A stretch of DNA of 21,211 nt from Colimorpha sp045597945 (GCA_045597945.1 JAZLLD010000079.1:1-21211), one strand, 5' to 3'. Positions 1-8,059 are shown, counted from the stretch's first letter. The notes: a model not told the origin generated them from the letters alone. Translations and numbers: made by a program.

Positions 1-191
1 TGACCGTGCCGGACCTGGCCGGCGGCTCCTACCTCGTGTCCCTCCTCAGCCAGGACGGCCGCAACCTCAGCACCTTCCGCACCTCCGAGCCCACCATCAC
101 GCTCGCTGTCGACCACCTTCCCGCAGGGCTCTACCTCGTCAACGTCAAGACCGCCAGCTGGTCCTCAACGCAACGCCTCGTGGTGGAGTGA
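1..191 (+). CDS. C-terminal end of a type IX secretion (T9SS) cargo protein, partial
   Basis: Only the last 63 or so codons are visible; the reading frame enters from the left edge (first full codon at 3) and stops with TGA at 189-191. The visible residues fit the Por-type C-terminal sorting domain: a G-x-Y-x-V strand near the start, a DGR turn, a hydrophobic strand, then the hallmark LPAGLYLVNV and a final QRLVVE. In Bacteroidetes this domain directs a protein across the outer membrane through the type IX system and is then removed or linked to surface lipopolysaccharide. The functional part of the protein lies outside the window, so its activity cannot be stated. The GTG at 6 is an internal codon, not a start. 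The codons are GC-rich, as in most of the window outside 8577-14708. Confidence 0.75.
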   Translation, partial: TVPDLAGGSYLVSLLSQDGRNLSTFRTSEPTITLAVDHLPAGLYLVNVKTASWSSTQRLVVE

Positions 192-221
192 TGGGATAGA
201 AAGACAATTTCTAGCAGCTAC

Positions 222-468
222 ATATAGAATACATTCTAGGGTATATAGAATCAGACTCTATATCTGTGCCTAATCATCCGGCATTGAGCACTCGTGGCGG
301 ACAGACTATCAAACAACTGATATTCAAGCGACAATATATTGGCATTCGCACTATCGATAGCTGTCCGCCACATCAGTATGACCCCAAATATAGAATATAG
401 AATCGCATAACACATTGATTACACACAAATGTGCACACTGTTGCAAAAATCCATTCTAGATTCTATAT
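222..468. repeat. Cluster of ATATAGAAT motifs, direct and inverted
   Basis: ATATAGAAT occurs at 222-230, 243-251, 388-396 and 395-403 (the last two overlap), and inverted as ATTCTATAT at 460-468. The copy at 243 is part of a near-perfect 21-base palindrome (243-263, arms ATATAGA and TCTATAT). The copies at 395-404 and 459-468 form a 10-base inverted pair (ATATAGAATC/GATTCTATAT). The function is unknown; it may be a protein-binding cluster or the remains of a small mobile repeat. Confidence 0.6.
294..371. repeat. Inverted repeat with 16-17 base arms around a 45-base spacer
   Basis: The left arm at 294-310 reads GTGGCGGACAGACTATC. The right arm at 356-371 is GATAGCTGTCCGCCAC, the reverse complement of the left arm except for one extra base in the left. 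The spacer (311-355) is AT-rich with no reading frame. The size and shape would suit a transcript hairpin, a tiny non-autonomous element or a recombinase target; nothing in the window favours one of these. Confidence 0.65.
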
Positions 469-501
469 CTTGCGATCTACATACATTTTTGATCATCCCT
501 A

Positions 502-559
502 GTGGGCCCGCTCCCCTAATCGGGCCTACCCCGTAGAATCAACGGAGCTACAGCGGGGT
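502..559. terminator. Two adjacent hairpins, possible bidirectional transcription end
   Basis: GTGGGCCCG (502-510) pairs with CGGGCCTAC (521-529) around a 10-base loop, with one wobble pair. It is followed by ACCCCG-TAG (528-536) pairing with CTA...CGGGGT (548-559). The two stems share two bases at the join and sit between converging genes, where termination is expected. Neither is followed by a T-run on either strand, so this is only a tentative terminator. Confidence 0.35.
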
Positions 560-588
560 TACAGCGAGCCAACACTCTATCTACAATC

Positions 589-876
589 TCACTCTTTGCG
601 CTTCGGATTTTTCGGGAACCAGCCTTTCTGGACTCTTTTGCGCTGTTCGAAGAGTTCGAAGATGCTCCAAAGGGCCGAGCATCCCACTACTCCGGCGATG
701 GCGGCCCACAACACATTGGATATGAACATGGAGAGCACAAGCATGGCCACGCCTACTATCGCAAACAACGGCCAACATCTGACACCCCAAAGATACTCAG
801 CCTTGATAACTATGGGATGAAACATACCGATAAGGAAGAACGTGACTACAGCAATGATAATTCCATCAAAAAACAT
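589..876 (-). CDS. DUF4491 family small inner-membrane protein
   Basis: This 95-residue protein begins MFFDGIIIA and matches the DUF4491 pattern throughout. It has a first membrane segment (about residues 5-24), then FHPIVIKAEY, a conserved RCWPLF, two more hydrophobic segments (about 35-71), then SIFELFEQ and the basic tail KGWFPKNPKRK. The family is widespread in Bacteroidetes and Firmicutes and has no established function. It begins one base after the hflX stop codon, so the two genes are almost certainly co-transcribed and probably translationally coupled. Three membrane spans with a cytoplasmic charged tail are inferred. The match is a recollection of the family consensus, not a database result. 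Confidence 0.85.
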   Translation of the reverse strand: MFFDGIIIAVVTFFLIGMFHPIVIKAEYLWGVRCWPLFAIVGVAMLVLSMFISNVLWAAIAGVVGCSALWSIFELFEQRKRVQKGWFPKNPKRKE

Positions 877-877
877 A

Positions 878-2185
878 TCAATATAAGAAATTGTTATAGG
901 GGTAACGAATAGCGTGGATTTTCTTGACCTCGTCGTACATGAGGTTGCGCAAGGCGTCGATGTTCTGGCGGTCGGCGGCAGAGATGAAGATAATATGGTC
1001 GGCCGGGGTGTTGGGGCCTTCCATCTTTGCCATCCACGAGTTCTGCAACATCTCCATAGTCCAGTTGGCCTTGGTCATCGGGGTGAGGTCGTCCTCATCT
1101 TTCTGGATAAAAGTATAGGCATCAATCTTGTTGAATACCAAGATTGTGGGCTTGTCGGCAGCGCCGATCTCCTCCAGGGTGCGGTTGACGGCATTGATCT
1201 GCTCCTCATAGTCGGGATGGGAAATATCGACCACATGCATGAGCAGGTCGGCCTCCTTCACCTCGTCAAGAGTAGATTTAAACGATTCCACCAAGCCGTG
1301 GGGCAGTTTGCGGATAAATCCCACAGTATCGGTGAGAAGGAACGGCAGATTGCCCAGCACCACTTTGCGCACGGTGGTATCCAAGGTGGCAAAAAGTTTG
1401 TTCTCGGCAAAGACATCGCTCTTGCTCAGCAGGTTCATCAGGGTGGATTTTCCCACATTGGTGTAGCCCACCAACGCCACACGCACCAAAGCCTCGCGAT
1501 TTTTGCGCTGCTGCACCTTCTGCTTGTCGATATCCTTGAGTTTTTCTTTCAGGAGGGCAATCTTCTCGGTAATGAGGCGGCGGTCGGTCTCAATCTGAGT
1601 CTCACCGGGGCCGCGCATGCCGATACCGCCACGCTGACGCTCAAGGTGGGTCCACATGCGGGTGAGGCGGGGCAGCATATATTGGAGCTGTGCGAGCTCT
1701 ACCTGGGTCTTGGCAATACTGGTGCGGGCACGCTTGGCAAAGATGTCAAGAATCAATGTGGTTCTATCCAGAATACGGCACTCAAACTCGCGCTCAAGGT
1801 TGCGGAGCTGAGCGGGGGAAAGCTCATCGTCAAAAACCAGGAAGTCGGCATCGAGGGCGTTTTTGTATTCCTTGATTTCCTGCAGCTTACCGCTACCCAC
1901 ATAGGTGCGGGTGTCGGGGCGTTCAAGTTTCTGCACCACCTGCTTGACGGGGATGCCGCCTGCGGTGTCCAGCAGAAAAGCCAACTCGTTGAGGCACTCC
2001 TCGGTGCGTTCCATCGTGGTGCCGTTAGCGCACACACTCACCAAGATAGCCTTCTCCGGCACCTCCTCAGTGCTGAAGGTATTGCGTTCCTGCGGGGTGA
2101 GGCGCTTCTTCTTGTCCAGTCCCTCAGCCTCCCATTCGCCTATCGGCTTCTTCCATTTGCCGTGATTATTAGGTTTCCAAGCCAT
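878..2185 (-). CDS. hflX: GTPase HflX, ribosome-associated
   Basis: HflX is a GTPase that binds the large ribosomal subunit and can split stalled ribosomes under stress. This 435-residue protein shows the full signature. The N-terminal HflX domain ends in the family-specific Gly-rich linker GGIGMRGPGE (about 186-195). A coiled-coil-like helix follows (about 205-230), then the G domain with G1 GYTNVGKST (240-248), G3 DTVGF (286-290), G4 NKID (352-355) and G5 ISA (401-403). The ATG at 2185 adds about 40 charged residues before the usual start of the domain (near EKAILVSVC), so a later start is possible. It lies 67 bases after the glycosyltransferase gene and one base before the DUF4491 gene, probably in one transcript with both. 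The long plus-strand frame opposite it is a codon-bias shadow. Confidence 0.95.
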   Translation of the reverse strand: MAWKPNNHGKWKKPIGEWEAEGLDKKKRLTPQERNTFSTEEVPEKAILVSVCANGTTMERTEECLNELAFLLDTAGGIPVKQVVQKLERPDTRTYVGSGKLQEIKEYKNALDADFLVFDDELSPAQLRNLEREFECRILDRTTLILDIFAKRARTSIAKTQVELAQLQYMLPRLTRMWTHLERQRGGIGMRGPGETQIETDRRLITEKIALLKEKLKDIDKQKVQQRKNREALVRVALVGYTNVGKSTLMNLLSKSDVFAENKLFATLDTTVRKVVLGNLPFLLTDTVGFIRKLPHGLVESFKSTLDEVKEADLLMHVVDISHPDYEEQINAVNRTLEEIGAADKPTILVFNKIDAYTFIQKDEDDLTPMTKANWTMEMLQNSWMAKMEGPNTPADHIIFISAADRQNIDALRNLMYDEVKKIHAIRYPYNNFLY

Positions 2186-2252
2186 TTAATGTTGATTTTA
2201 GATTGTAGTTTGTAGAGTGTTTGCCACACCATTTTACACCACTTCCGGACCT

Positions 2253-3434
2253 CTACTTTCTACATTTTACATTTTGTAGTATTTCTTCCAGTTTCTTGCA
2301 CTCAACCTCCCAGCTGAAGTTGGTTTTCACAAACTCGTAGCCATTCATAGCCAATTGTTTGGCACGGTCTTCGTTCTGCAGGAGCGAGAGCAGATGGTCT
2401 GCAAACTCGGCTGCCGTATTGCCCACCAGCACCTGGCTGCCATCCTCGGCATGGAGCGAATCGTTGGCAATGGAGGTGGTCACGCAGGGCATCTGCATCG
2501 ACATGGCCTCCAGCAGTTTGTTCTGCAGGCCCGAGCCGGTCTGCATGGGAGCGGCAAAGACCTTGGCGGAAGCATAGCTCTCGCGGATATCGTCGACATA
2601 GCCCGACACCACTACCCTGTCGCTGGCCAGCTCGCGCACACTCTTCTTGGGTTTGGCACCGGCCAACAGGAGCCGGGCCTTGGGCATATCCATCCACACC
2701 ATAGGCATGACCTGCTCGACCAAATATTTGGCGGCGCGGATGTTGGGCTCATAACTCATATTGCCGCAGAAGACAATGTCGTACTTTTTCTCGCGGTCCA
2801 TGGGCTGGAAATACTCCATATCCACACCGTTGGGAACGATATACAGGTTGTCGGACTTCTTGGGCTGGGGGATGGCCTCGCTGTCGGGCTCGCTGATGAT
2901 GGTCAGGGCGTCGAAGAATTTAAAGGCGTTGTACTCGGTGGAGCGCAGCATCTTGAATTCGAAATGCAACAGCCAGTGCCAGAGGAAGAACTTCGAATGG
3001 TCCATGCGGCGCTCCATGTTCATTGAGAGCGCATCCTGGAAGTCCATCACCTTGGGATAGGCCGAGCGGCTCACCAAGGGCATCGTGCGCACCATCTGGT
3101 TGTAAATCACATCGGGCTGCACCTTGCGTTCGAAAGCCTTGTAGGCCTTGCGCGACTTGCGCGAATCCCACCAGCCCATCTGCAGCGACTTGGTGGAGCA
3201 GAAATTCTTTATCGTATGCCAGATGTTGGCCGGCTTGGGCATCTTCACCACGCACATCTCCTCGCAGTAACGCTGTATCATGCCCTTGTGCTGGGTCAGC
3301 ACGTTGGTGTGCGTAACACAGAACAAATACACCTGGTTGTTCTTCGACAGCTCTTTTATCTGATTGAATGCACGCAGCTTGTCGCCCTTTTCCAAGGGGT
3401 ACGGGAAGCGTGGTAGCACTACTAATATCTTCAT
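2253..3434 (-). CDS. Glycosyltransferase family 4 (GT-B fold)
   Basis: The 393-residue product starts MKILVVLPRFPYP and has GDKLRAF soon after, as in family 4 glycosyltransferases related to the Stp1/exopolysaccharide type. The N-terminal Rossmann-like half runs to about residue 195. Then come VPNGVDMEYFQ (about 200-210), the nucleotide-sugar half with FCGNMSYEPN, and a donor-binding stretch GSGLQNKLLEAMSM (about 310-323). The protein probably transfers a sugar from a nucleotide donor to a lipid-linked or surface glycan; donor and acceptor cannot be read. I chose the ATG at 3434 because the upstream extension to 3458 begins with TTG and precedes the conserved first strand. No other glycan genes lie nearby, so it is an isolated transferase between parC and hflX. 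Confidence 0.85.
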   Translation of the reverse strand: MKILVVLPRFPYPLEKGDKLRAFNQIKELSKNNQVYLFCVTHTNVLTQHKGMIQRYCEEMCVVKMPKPANIWHTIKNFCSTKSLQMGWWDSRKSRKAYKAFERKVQPDVIYNQMVRTMPLVSRSAYPKVMDFQDALSMNMERRMDHSKFFLWHWLLHFEFKMLRSTEYNAFKFFDALTIISEPDSEAIPQPKKSDNLYIVPNGVDMEYFQPMDREKKYDIVFCGNMSYEPNIRAAKYLVEQVMPMVWMDMPKARLLLAGAKPKKSVRELASDRVVVSGYVDDIRESYASAKVFAAPMQTGSGLQNKLLEAMSMQMPCVTTSIANDSLHAEDGSQVLVGNTAAEFADHLLSLLQNEDRAKQLAMNGYEFVKTNFSWEVECKKLEEILQNVKCRK

Positions 3435-3535
3435 CTTGTTGATTTGTTTGTTTGTCAATTATTGTTGATACATTGATTCGGGATGACTCCAATTCAACAG
3501 TTCAACAAATATCTCTTCAACATATTTTCAATGCG

Positions 3536-6229
3536 TTAAAACAATTCGGTCTGGGTGCCTTCGGCAAAACCCTCGCGCTCGTTGATTTCGTCTTCAGTCT
3601 CCTCAACGTCATCCTCGGGCAGCGGTTCCGGCTCCGGACCCGACTCGAGCCACTGCAGCTCCTTGTAATCGCTGGTGGTGATGCGCTTGCCCTTGGCTTT
3701 GTAGCCCTTCACGGCAATAAACTCATCAATGTTGATGTCCTCCTGCAGAATCTTCTTGCCGCTGTTCTCGTCGTAGAGCACGCGGAGGTTGGGGAAGGTG
3801 TCCATCTTGTAGTCCACCAGCTTGTCGCCCTCGTCCAGGAAGGCCAGCTTCTTGTCGTTGTCCTCGGCCTGGAAGCGCTTCACATACAGATATCCCGTGC
3901 CGGCCTCGCGGTATAGCACCGTGACAATCTGCTGCTTATTGTATTTGAACACATCCAGCAGGTCGTCGTCGAAGTGGGTGCTGAGGTCGTGGCCAGTCAG
4001 TCGCATATAGCCCGACTGGGTGAGCGAGAATACCTTGTCGCGACCCGAGAATCGGCCCAGCGAACGGCCTGCACCGCTGACATTCAGTCGGCGCACTGTC
4101 TCGTCGAACCAAATCTCGCGGGCTTCCAGTGTCGACACACCCTCGCCTTTCTTCGTGATGTTGCGCACAGCGTTGCGTGTCAATATATTGCCCATTGCCT
4201 GGCGGCCTTTGATGGCCAGCTTGGCAAAGTCGAAGTCGAAACTCACCTTCTTCAGCTTAGCCTTGGTGGCGTGATGGATGGTTATCACCTCGGCCTCGCC
4301 GTTGGGATTGGCGGTAAAGTACAGTATCTTAGAGCCTTTCGAGCCTTTGGTGAGGTCGTACTCGGTGTCGCGGGTGATGCCGATTACCGAGAAACGCTTC
4401 ACAAACACATAGCCCATATTGCCGTCGCGGTAGACCATGTTGTACACCGTGCGGTCGTCCTTCTTGCGGAAAACGCCTATGTGCTGAATCTCCTTGCAGG
4501 TGGCCGAACCCACAAAGGCCTTGTCCTGCACCTTGGTCACAATCATGGTACCGTCTGTGCGGAACACCACAATATCATCCATCTTGGAGCAGTCGAAGGC
4601 AAACTCCACACCCTCCTCCTTCTTCAGCGCCGTTCCGGCGAAACCGGTCTGGCGGTTCACATACAGCTTCTCGTTGGCCACGGCCACGGTGGCTGCCTGA
4701 ATGTCCTCGAAGTCGCGAATCTCGGTCTTGCGCTCGCGGCCCTTGCCGTAGGTTTCCAGAATGTGCTGGAAATAGTTGATGGCATATTCTGTCAGGTGGG
4801 CCAAGTGGTTCTTGGTCTCGTCCATATTGGCCTCGATGTTGGCCAACTCCTCCATAGCCTTCTTGATATCGAATTTCGAAATCTTGCGCACGGGTTTCTC
4901 GCAGAGTTTCAGCACCTGTTCGCGCGTCACCTCCTTCTTCAGCATCTTGCGGTAGGGGTCGAAACCGCGCTCGATGCCGGTCACCTGGTCGTCCCAGGTG
5001 GCAAAATCCTTCTTCTCCAAAATCTTATAGATTCCCTTCTCAAAGAAAATCTTCTCCAAGCTCACCCAGTGCCACTTATCCTCAAGCTCGGCCAGCTGTA
5101 TCTCCAACTCCTGGCGCAGCAAATCCTTGGTGCGGAAAGTAGAATGGCGCAGAATATCGCTGGCGGTCATAAACACCGGCTTGTTGTCGACAATCACGCA
5201 GGTCTGGGGCGAGAAACTAATCTGGCAGTTGGTGAAGGCATACAGCGCATCCATCATCTGGTCGGGCGAGATGCCGTTGGGCAGATAGCACACAATCTCC
5301 ACTTCGGCGGCCGTATTGTCGTCCACCTTCTTAATCTTAATCTTGCCCTTCTCGTTAGCCTTCAAAATGCTGTCAATCAGCACATCGGTGGTCACGCCAT
5401 AAGGCACTTCGGTGATGACGATGGCCTTGCGCTTCTCGTCGTAGTGCATCTTGGCGCGGATGCGCAGACGGCCGCCCACCGCAGCGTCGTTGTAGCGCGA
5501 CACATCAATCAGGCCGCCCGTGGGGAAGTCGGGGAATATCATGAAAGGCTCGTCCTTCAGTATGCTGATGGAGGCCTCCAGGAGTTCGCAAAAGTTGTAG
5601 GGGAGAATCACCGAGGTGAGGGTCACGGCAATACCCTTGGTACCTTGGGCCAGCAGCAGGGGGAATTTCACCGGCAGGGTGACGGGTTCCTGTTTGCGGC
5701 CGTCGTAGCTGGGCTTCCACTGGGTGGTCTTAGCGTTGAAGCACACCTCCTTGGCAAACTTGCTCAGGCGGGCCTCGATATAACGGCCGGCAGCGGCACC
5801 GTCGCCCGTGAGAATATTGCCCCAGTTACCCTGGCAGTCCACCAGCAGATTCTTCTGGCCGATGTTCACCAGTGCGTCGTTGATGGAGGCGTCGCCGTGC
5901 GGATGGTAGAGCATGGTGGTGCCCACGATGTTGGCCACCTTCGTGAAACGGCCATCGTCGGTCTCCTTCATGGCATGCAGGATGCGGCGTTGCACCGGTT
6001 TCAGGCCATCGTCGATGTCGGGCACCGAGCGGTCCAAAATCACATCGGATGCATAGTCGATCCAATATTCTTTGAACATACCGCTGAGCGAGAGTGTCGA
6101 TCCTTCGCTCTCAACCTCCTTGGTATTAGGCACATCCGGCATCCCTCCCTGCATCTCTTGCTCGGGGTTCTGGCCGCCCTCGGTGGGGTTTGCATTCTGC
6201 TCTTCAGGCATATTTAGGTTGTCGTCCAT
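3536..6229 (-). CDS. parC: DNA topoisomerase IV subunit A
   Basis: This is the DNA-breaking subunit of the type IIA topoisomerase that decatenates daughter chromosomes with ParE. From the ATG at 6229 the product is 897 residues. An acidic, Gln/Asn-rich tail of about 45 residues leads into the breakage-reunion domain: YASDVILDRSVPDIDDGLKPVQRRI, then HPHGDASIND, then GDGAAAGRYIEARLS with the catalytic tyrosine at about residue 150. The C-terminal half is a degenerate beta-pinwheel (about 500-850) ending in an acidic tail. The GyrA box QRRGGKG is absent, which favours ParC over GyrA; ParE is not in view. I chose ATG 6229 over the TTG at 6250 because a -7 box lies at 6248-6255. At the two classic quinolone-contact positions it has Ala and Asp. 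Confidence 0.9.
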   Translation of the reverse strand: MDDNLNMPEEQNANPTEGGQNPEQEMQGGMPDVPNTKEVESEGSTLSLSGMFKEYWIDYASDVILDRSVPDIDDGLKPVQRRILHAMKETDDGRFTKVANIVGTTMLYHPHGDASINDALVNIGQKNLLVDCQGNWGNILTGDGAAAGRYIEARLSKFAKEVCFNAKTTQWKPSYDGRKQEPVTLPVKFPLLLAQGTKGIAVTLTSVILPYNFCELLEASISILKDEPFMIFPDFPTGGLIDVSRYNDAAVGGRLRIRAKMHYDEKRKAIVITEVPYGVTTDVLIDSILKANEKGKIKIKKVDDNTAAEVEIVCYLPNGISPDQMMDALYAFTNCQISFSPQTCVIVDNKPVFMTASDILRHSTFRTKDLLRQELEIQLAELEDKWHWVSLEKIFFEKGIYKILEKKDFATWDDQVTGIERGFDPYRKMLKKEVTREQVLKLCEKPVRKISKFDIKKAMEELANIEANMDETKNHLAHLTEYAINYFQHILETYGKGRERKTEIRDFEDIQAATVAVANEKLYVNRQTGFAGTALKKEEGVEFAFDCSKMDDIVVFRTDGTMIVTKVQDKAFVGSATCKEIQHIGVFRKKDDRTVYNMVYRDGNMGYVFVKRFSVIGITRDTEYDLTKGSKGSKILYFTANPNGEAEVITIHHATKAKLKKVSFDFDFAKLAIKGRQAMGNILTRNAVRNITKKGEGVSTLEAREIWFDETVRRLNVSGAGRSLGRFSGRDKVFSLTQSGYMRLTGHDLSTHFDDDLLDVFKYNKQQIVTVLYREAGTGYLYVKRFQAEDNDKKLAFLDEGDKLVDYKMDTFPNLRVLYDENSGKKILQEDINIDEFIAVKGYKAKGKRITTSDYKELQWLESGPEPEPLPEDDVEETEDEINEREGFAEGTQTELF

Positions 6230-6247
6230 AATAAATATTTTAAAATG

Positions 6248-6255
6248 CAAAATTA
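6248..6255 (-). promoter_or_regulatory. Putative -7 box for parC
   Basis: Read on the minus strand, this is TAATTTTG, a match to the Bacteroidetes -7 consensus TAnnTTTG, about 20 bases before the parC ATG. No good -33 element lies at the right distance. Its position implies a very short leader and supports the ATG at 6229 as the start. Confidence 0.45.
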
Positions 6256-6328
6256 CAAAAAAAAATCGACATATTCGCCCTTTTCAAAGAATAATTATCA
6301 ACAAGGCAGTTTTGACTCTCGCAAATGC

Positions 6329-6441
6329 GGCCAAGTCGGCTCTCTGCCGAGCCTCCAGGCGAGCGGGCTCACACTGGTCAAAACCGAAAGTTTGAAGAAC
6401 CGAATTTTGCCACTCCGACCTGGCCGAAATCGGCTGCCGAG
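6329..6441. repeat. GC-rich degenerate direct repeat between divergent genes
   Basis: GGCCAAGTCGGCT-CTCT-GCCGAG (6329-6351) recurs as GGCCGAAATCGGCT-GCCGAG (6422-6441). Between and within the copies, GGCTC (6338-6342), GAGCC (6349-6353) and GGCTC (6366-6370) can pair alternately. The rest of 6256-6516 has no plausible gene. The stretch separates parC (minus) from the lipoprotein gene (plus) and is GC-rich compared with the A/T-rich sequence on both sides. Confidence 0.45.
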
Positions 6442-6516
6442 AGCTCCGTGGCTTGCTGCTGCCGATTATTTATTTTTCATATTTTCAACCATATAGGCCT
6501 GTGAGGATAAAAAAAA

Positions 6517-6548
6517 TTGCTGTGTGTTGATTAAATTTGTTATATTTG
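6517..6548 (+). promoter_or_regulatory. Promoter of the first beta-helix lipoprotein gene
   Basis: TTGC at 6517-6520 (-33) and TATATTTG at 6541-6548 (-7, matching TAnnTTTG) are separated by 20 bases, the expected Bacteroidetes spacing. The start site would fall near 6555, giving an A/T-rich leader of 35-50 bases. Confidence 0.65.
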
Positions 6549-6602
6549 CAAAAAATATGGGTGTGAAATAACTATTAATACTCACAAGATATGTTCCGTT
6601 AT

Positions 6603-8018
6603 ATGAGAAAGTCGATTTTGCTCATGAGCGTTGTGGCTCTTTTGGCCGCAGTCATGCTGGGTTCCTGCACCAAATATTTCTACATCGAGGTGCTGTCCGA
6701 CAACAATCTGCTGGGTCATGTCGCGGGCGGCGGTTCCTTTGCCAAAGGTGCCGAAGTGACCATCACCGCCATCCCCGCAGACGGCTATTTTTTCTCTCAT
6801 TGGAACGATGGCGACACCACCAACCCCCGCACCCTCAGCGTGCGCCACGATGCCACATTCACGGCCTTCTTCACCGACACACCTACCGAGGAGGTAGACG
6901 GCCCTATAGTGCTGCCTAGCATTATTATATCCCACCGCGTGCTGTCGCCCCGAGGCTACGAGATCGACTATCTGATTGACGGCACCACGACCATCGCCGC
7001 AGGCGTCAACGTGGTTGTGGAACCCGGCACCACAATCTCCTTCACCAGATCCGACGGCACCATCCTGGTGCGTGGCAGCCTCAAAATGATTGGCACTCCC
7101 GAGAATCACATCACCATCCGGGCTCTTCACCAAGACTACTACAACATTTGGAACACAATCTATTATATCTCCCACAGCAAGGAAAACCAGATGGAATACG
7201 TGGATGTGATTGATGGCGGCTACACCGATTCGCCCATCACCGTGAGCGGCAAACTGTCCATGCGGCATTGCACCATTCAGGGCAGCGATCACAACGGCAT
7301 CAACCTCATCTCGTTAGATGGTCTGCGCGCCTTTGAGGACAACACCGTCCGGCAGTGCAGCGGCGTGCCCATCTACACGAATTATTTCACCAATATCAAC
7401 GGTCTGGGCTACGGCAACAAATATATCGACAACCGGCTGAATGTGATTTATCTAGACGACTACGTGGCCATTACCGACCTCAGATTCAGCAAGCAAGAAA
7501 TCCCCTACAGGCTGGTCAACGGCCTGCGCACCGAGGCCGGCGTCAACATCGGCTTCGAGGCCGGTTCGGTCATCGAGGTGGGAGGCAGCCGCGACATCTA
7601 TATCTACGACCATGCCCGCCTCCAAGTCAGCGGCACACAGCAAGATCCGGTCATCTTCCGCGGTGTCAACCTCAGGAAATGGAACGGCATAGTCTGCTAC
7701 AGCAAACTCGACAGCAACTATATACAACACTGCACCATACGCGATATCGATGTCGAGGAGGTGTACAAATCCATCAATGCCCTCAGAGTCGGTACCGGCA
7801 CCCGCATGACCTTGAGCAACATGGATATACGCAGCGCGGGCGTCGGCCTGGCACTCTTCATCCCCCACACCTTCGACTCCACCGCCAACCGCTACATCTA
7901 TCACTGGGACAGCCTTGGTGTCACGGCCAACAACATTTCCTACCAGTGCGGCATCACCAATGTGTACGATGTGCCCACCAAGGCGTTCTTCACAGGCGAC
8001 CAGATTCCCTCCAACTGA
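6603..8018 (+). CDS. Beta-helix lipoprotein with an InlB-like repeat (copy 1)
   Basis: A lipoprotein of 471 residues. The signal peptide ends in the lipobox LGSC with the lipidated Cys at residue 22. Residues about 33-90 form a divergent InlB B-repeat-like module (GHVAGGGSFAKGAEVTITA, then DGYFFSHWNDGD). The rest looks like a right-handed parallel beta-helix of the pectin-lyase-like type: repeated short strands such as VEPGTTISF, GSLKMIGTPENHITIR, MEYVDVIDGGY and SMRHCTIQGSDHNGIN. No catalytic residues can be assigned. It is a clear paralogue of the gene at 15327 (same signal peptide layout, same module order, same end FxGxxIP). I chose ATG 6603 because it places the Cys at residue 22 exactly as in the paralogue; the in-frame ATG at 6591 would add four residues. 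It is probably exposed on the outer membrane. Confidence 0.85.
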   Translation: MRKSILLMSVVALLAAVMLGSCTKYFYIEVLSDNNLLGHVAGGGSFAKGAEVTITAIPADGYFFSHWNDGDTTNPRTLSVRHDATFTAFFTDTPTEEVDGPIVLPSIIISHRVLSPRGYEIDYLIDGTTTIAAGVNVVVEPGTTISFTRSDGTILVRGSLKMIGTPENHITIRALHQDYYNIWNTIYYISHSKENQMEYVDVIDGGYTDSPITVSGKLSMRHCTIQGSDHNGINLISLDGLRAFEDNTVRQCSGVPIYTNYFTNINGLGYGNKYIDNRLNVIYLDDYVAITDLRFSKQEIPYRLVNGLRTEAGVNIGFEAGSVIEVGGSRDIYIYDHARLQVSGTQQDPVIFRGVNLRKWNGIVCYSKLDSNYIQHCTIRDIDVEEVYKSINALRVGTGTRMTLSNMDIRSAGVGLALFIPHTFDSTANRYIYHWDSLGVTANNISYQCGITNVYDVPTKAFFTGDQIPSN

Positions 8019-8040
8019 CAGCGCTGCCAGCCACCAGTTT

Positions 8041-8059
8041 TGGGGCCAGTGAAGCCCCA
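8041..8059 (+). other. Small perfect hairpin after the lipoprotein gene
   Basis: TGGGGC (8041-8046) and GCCCCA (8054-8059) pair perfectly around a 7-base loop, 22 bases after the stop codon. No T-run follows. It is the first of three consecutive hairpins and overlaps the start of the 11-base repeat array. Confidence 0.45.

Larger units (their letters stand above)
192..588. other. Gene-free interval between converging genes, rich in short repeats
   Basis: No convincing reading frame was found in these ~400 bases between the T9SS protein (plus strand) and the DUF4491 gene (minus strand). The stretch is far more AT-rich than its flanks and carries three kinds of repeat listed separately: copies of ATATAGAAT, a long inverted repeat at 294-371, and paired GC-rich hairpins at 502-559. 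As a convergent intergenic region it should contain transcription ends for both genes, but no hairpin here has a clear T-run. Confidence 0.6.

Noticed and set aside
191..588. Possible small genes in the first intergenic region
   Set aside because: Frames are short, cross the repeats and lack start context; the plus-strand frame from 596 is a shadow of the DUF4491 gene.
914..2215. Plus-strand frame of 433 codons opposite hflX
   Set aside because: The minus strand encodes a full HflX with all G motifs; the plus-strand product has no recognisable feature.
3974..6217. Plus-strand frame of 747 codons opposite parC
   Set aside because: parC on the minus strand has clear catalytic motifs over the same bases. 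The plus-strand translation is rich in His, Val, Leu and Gly without any domain, as expected for a shadow of GC-rich codons.
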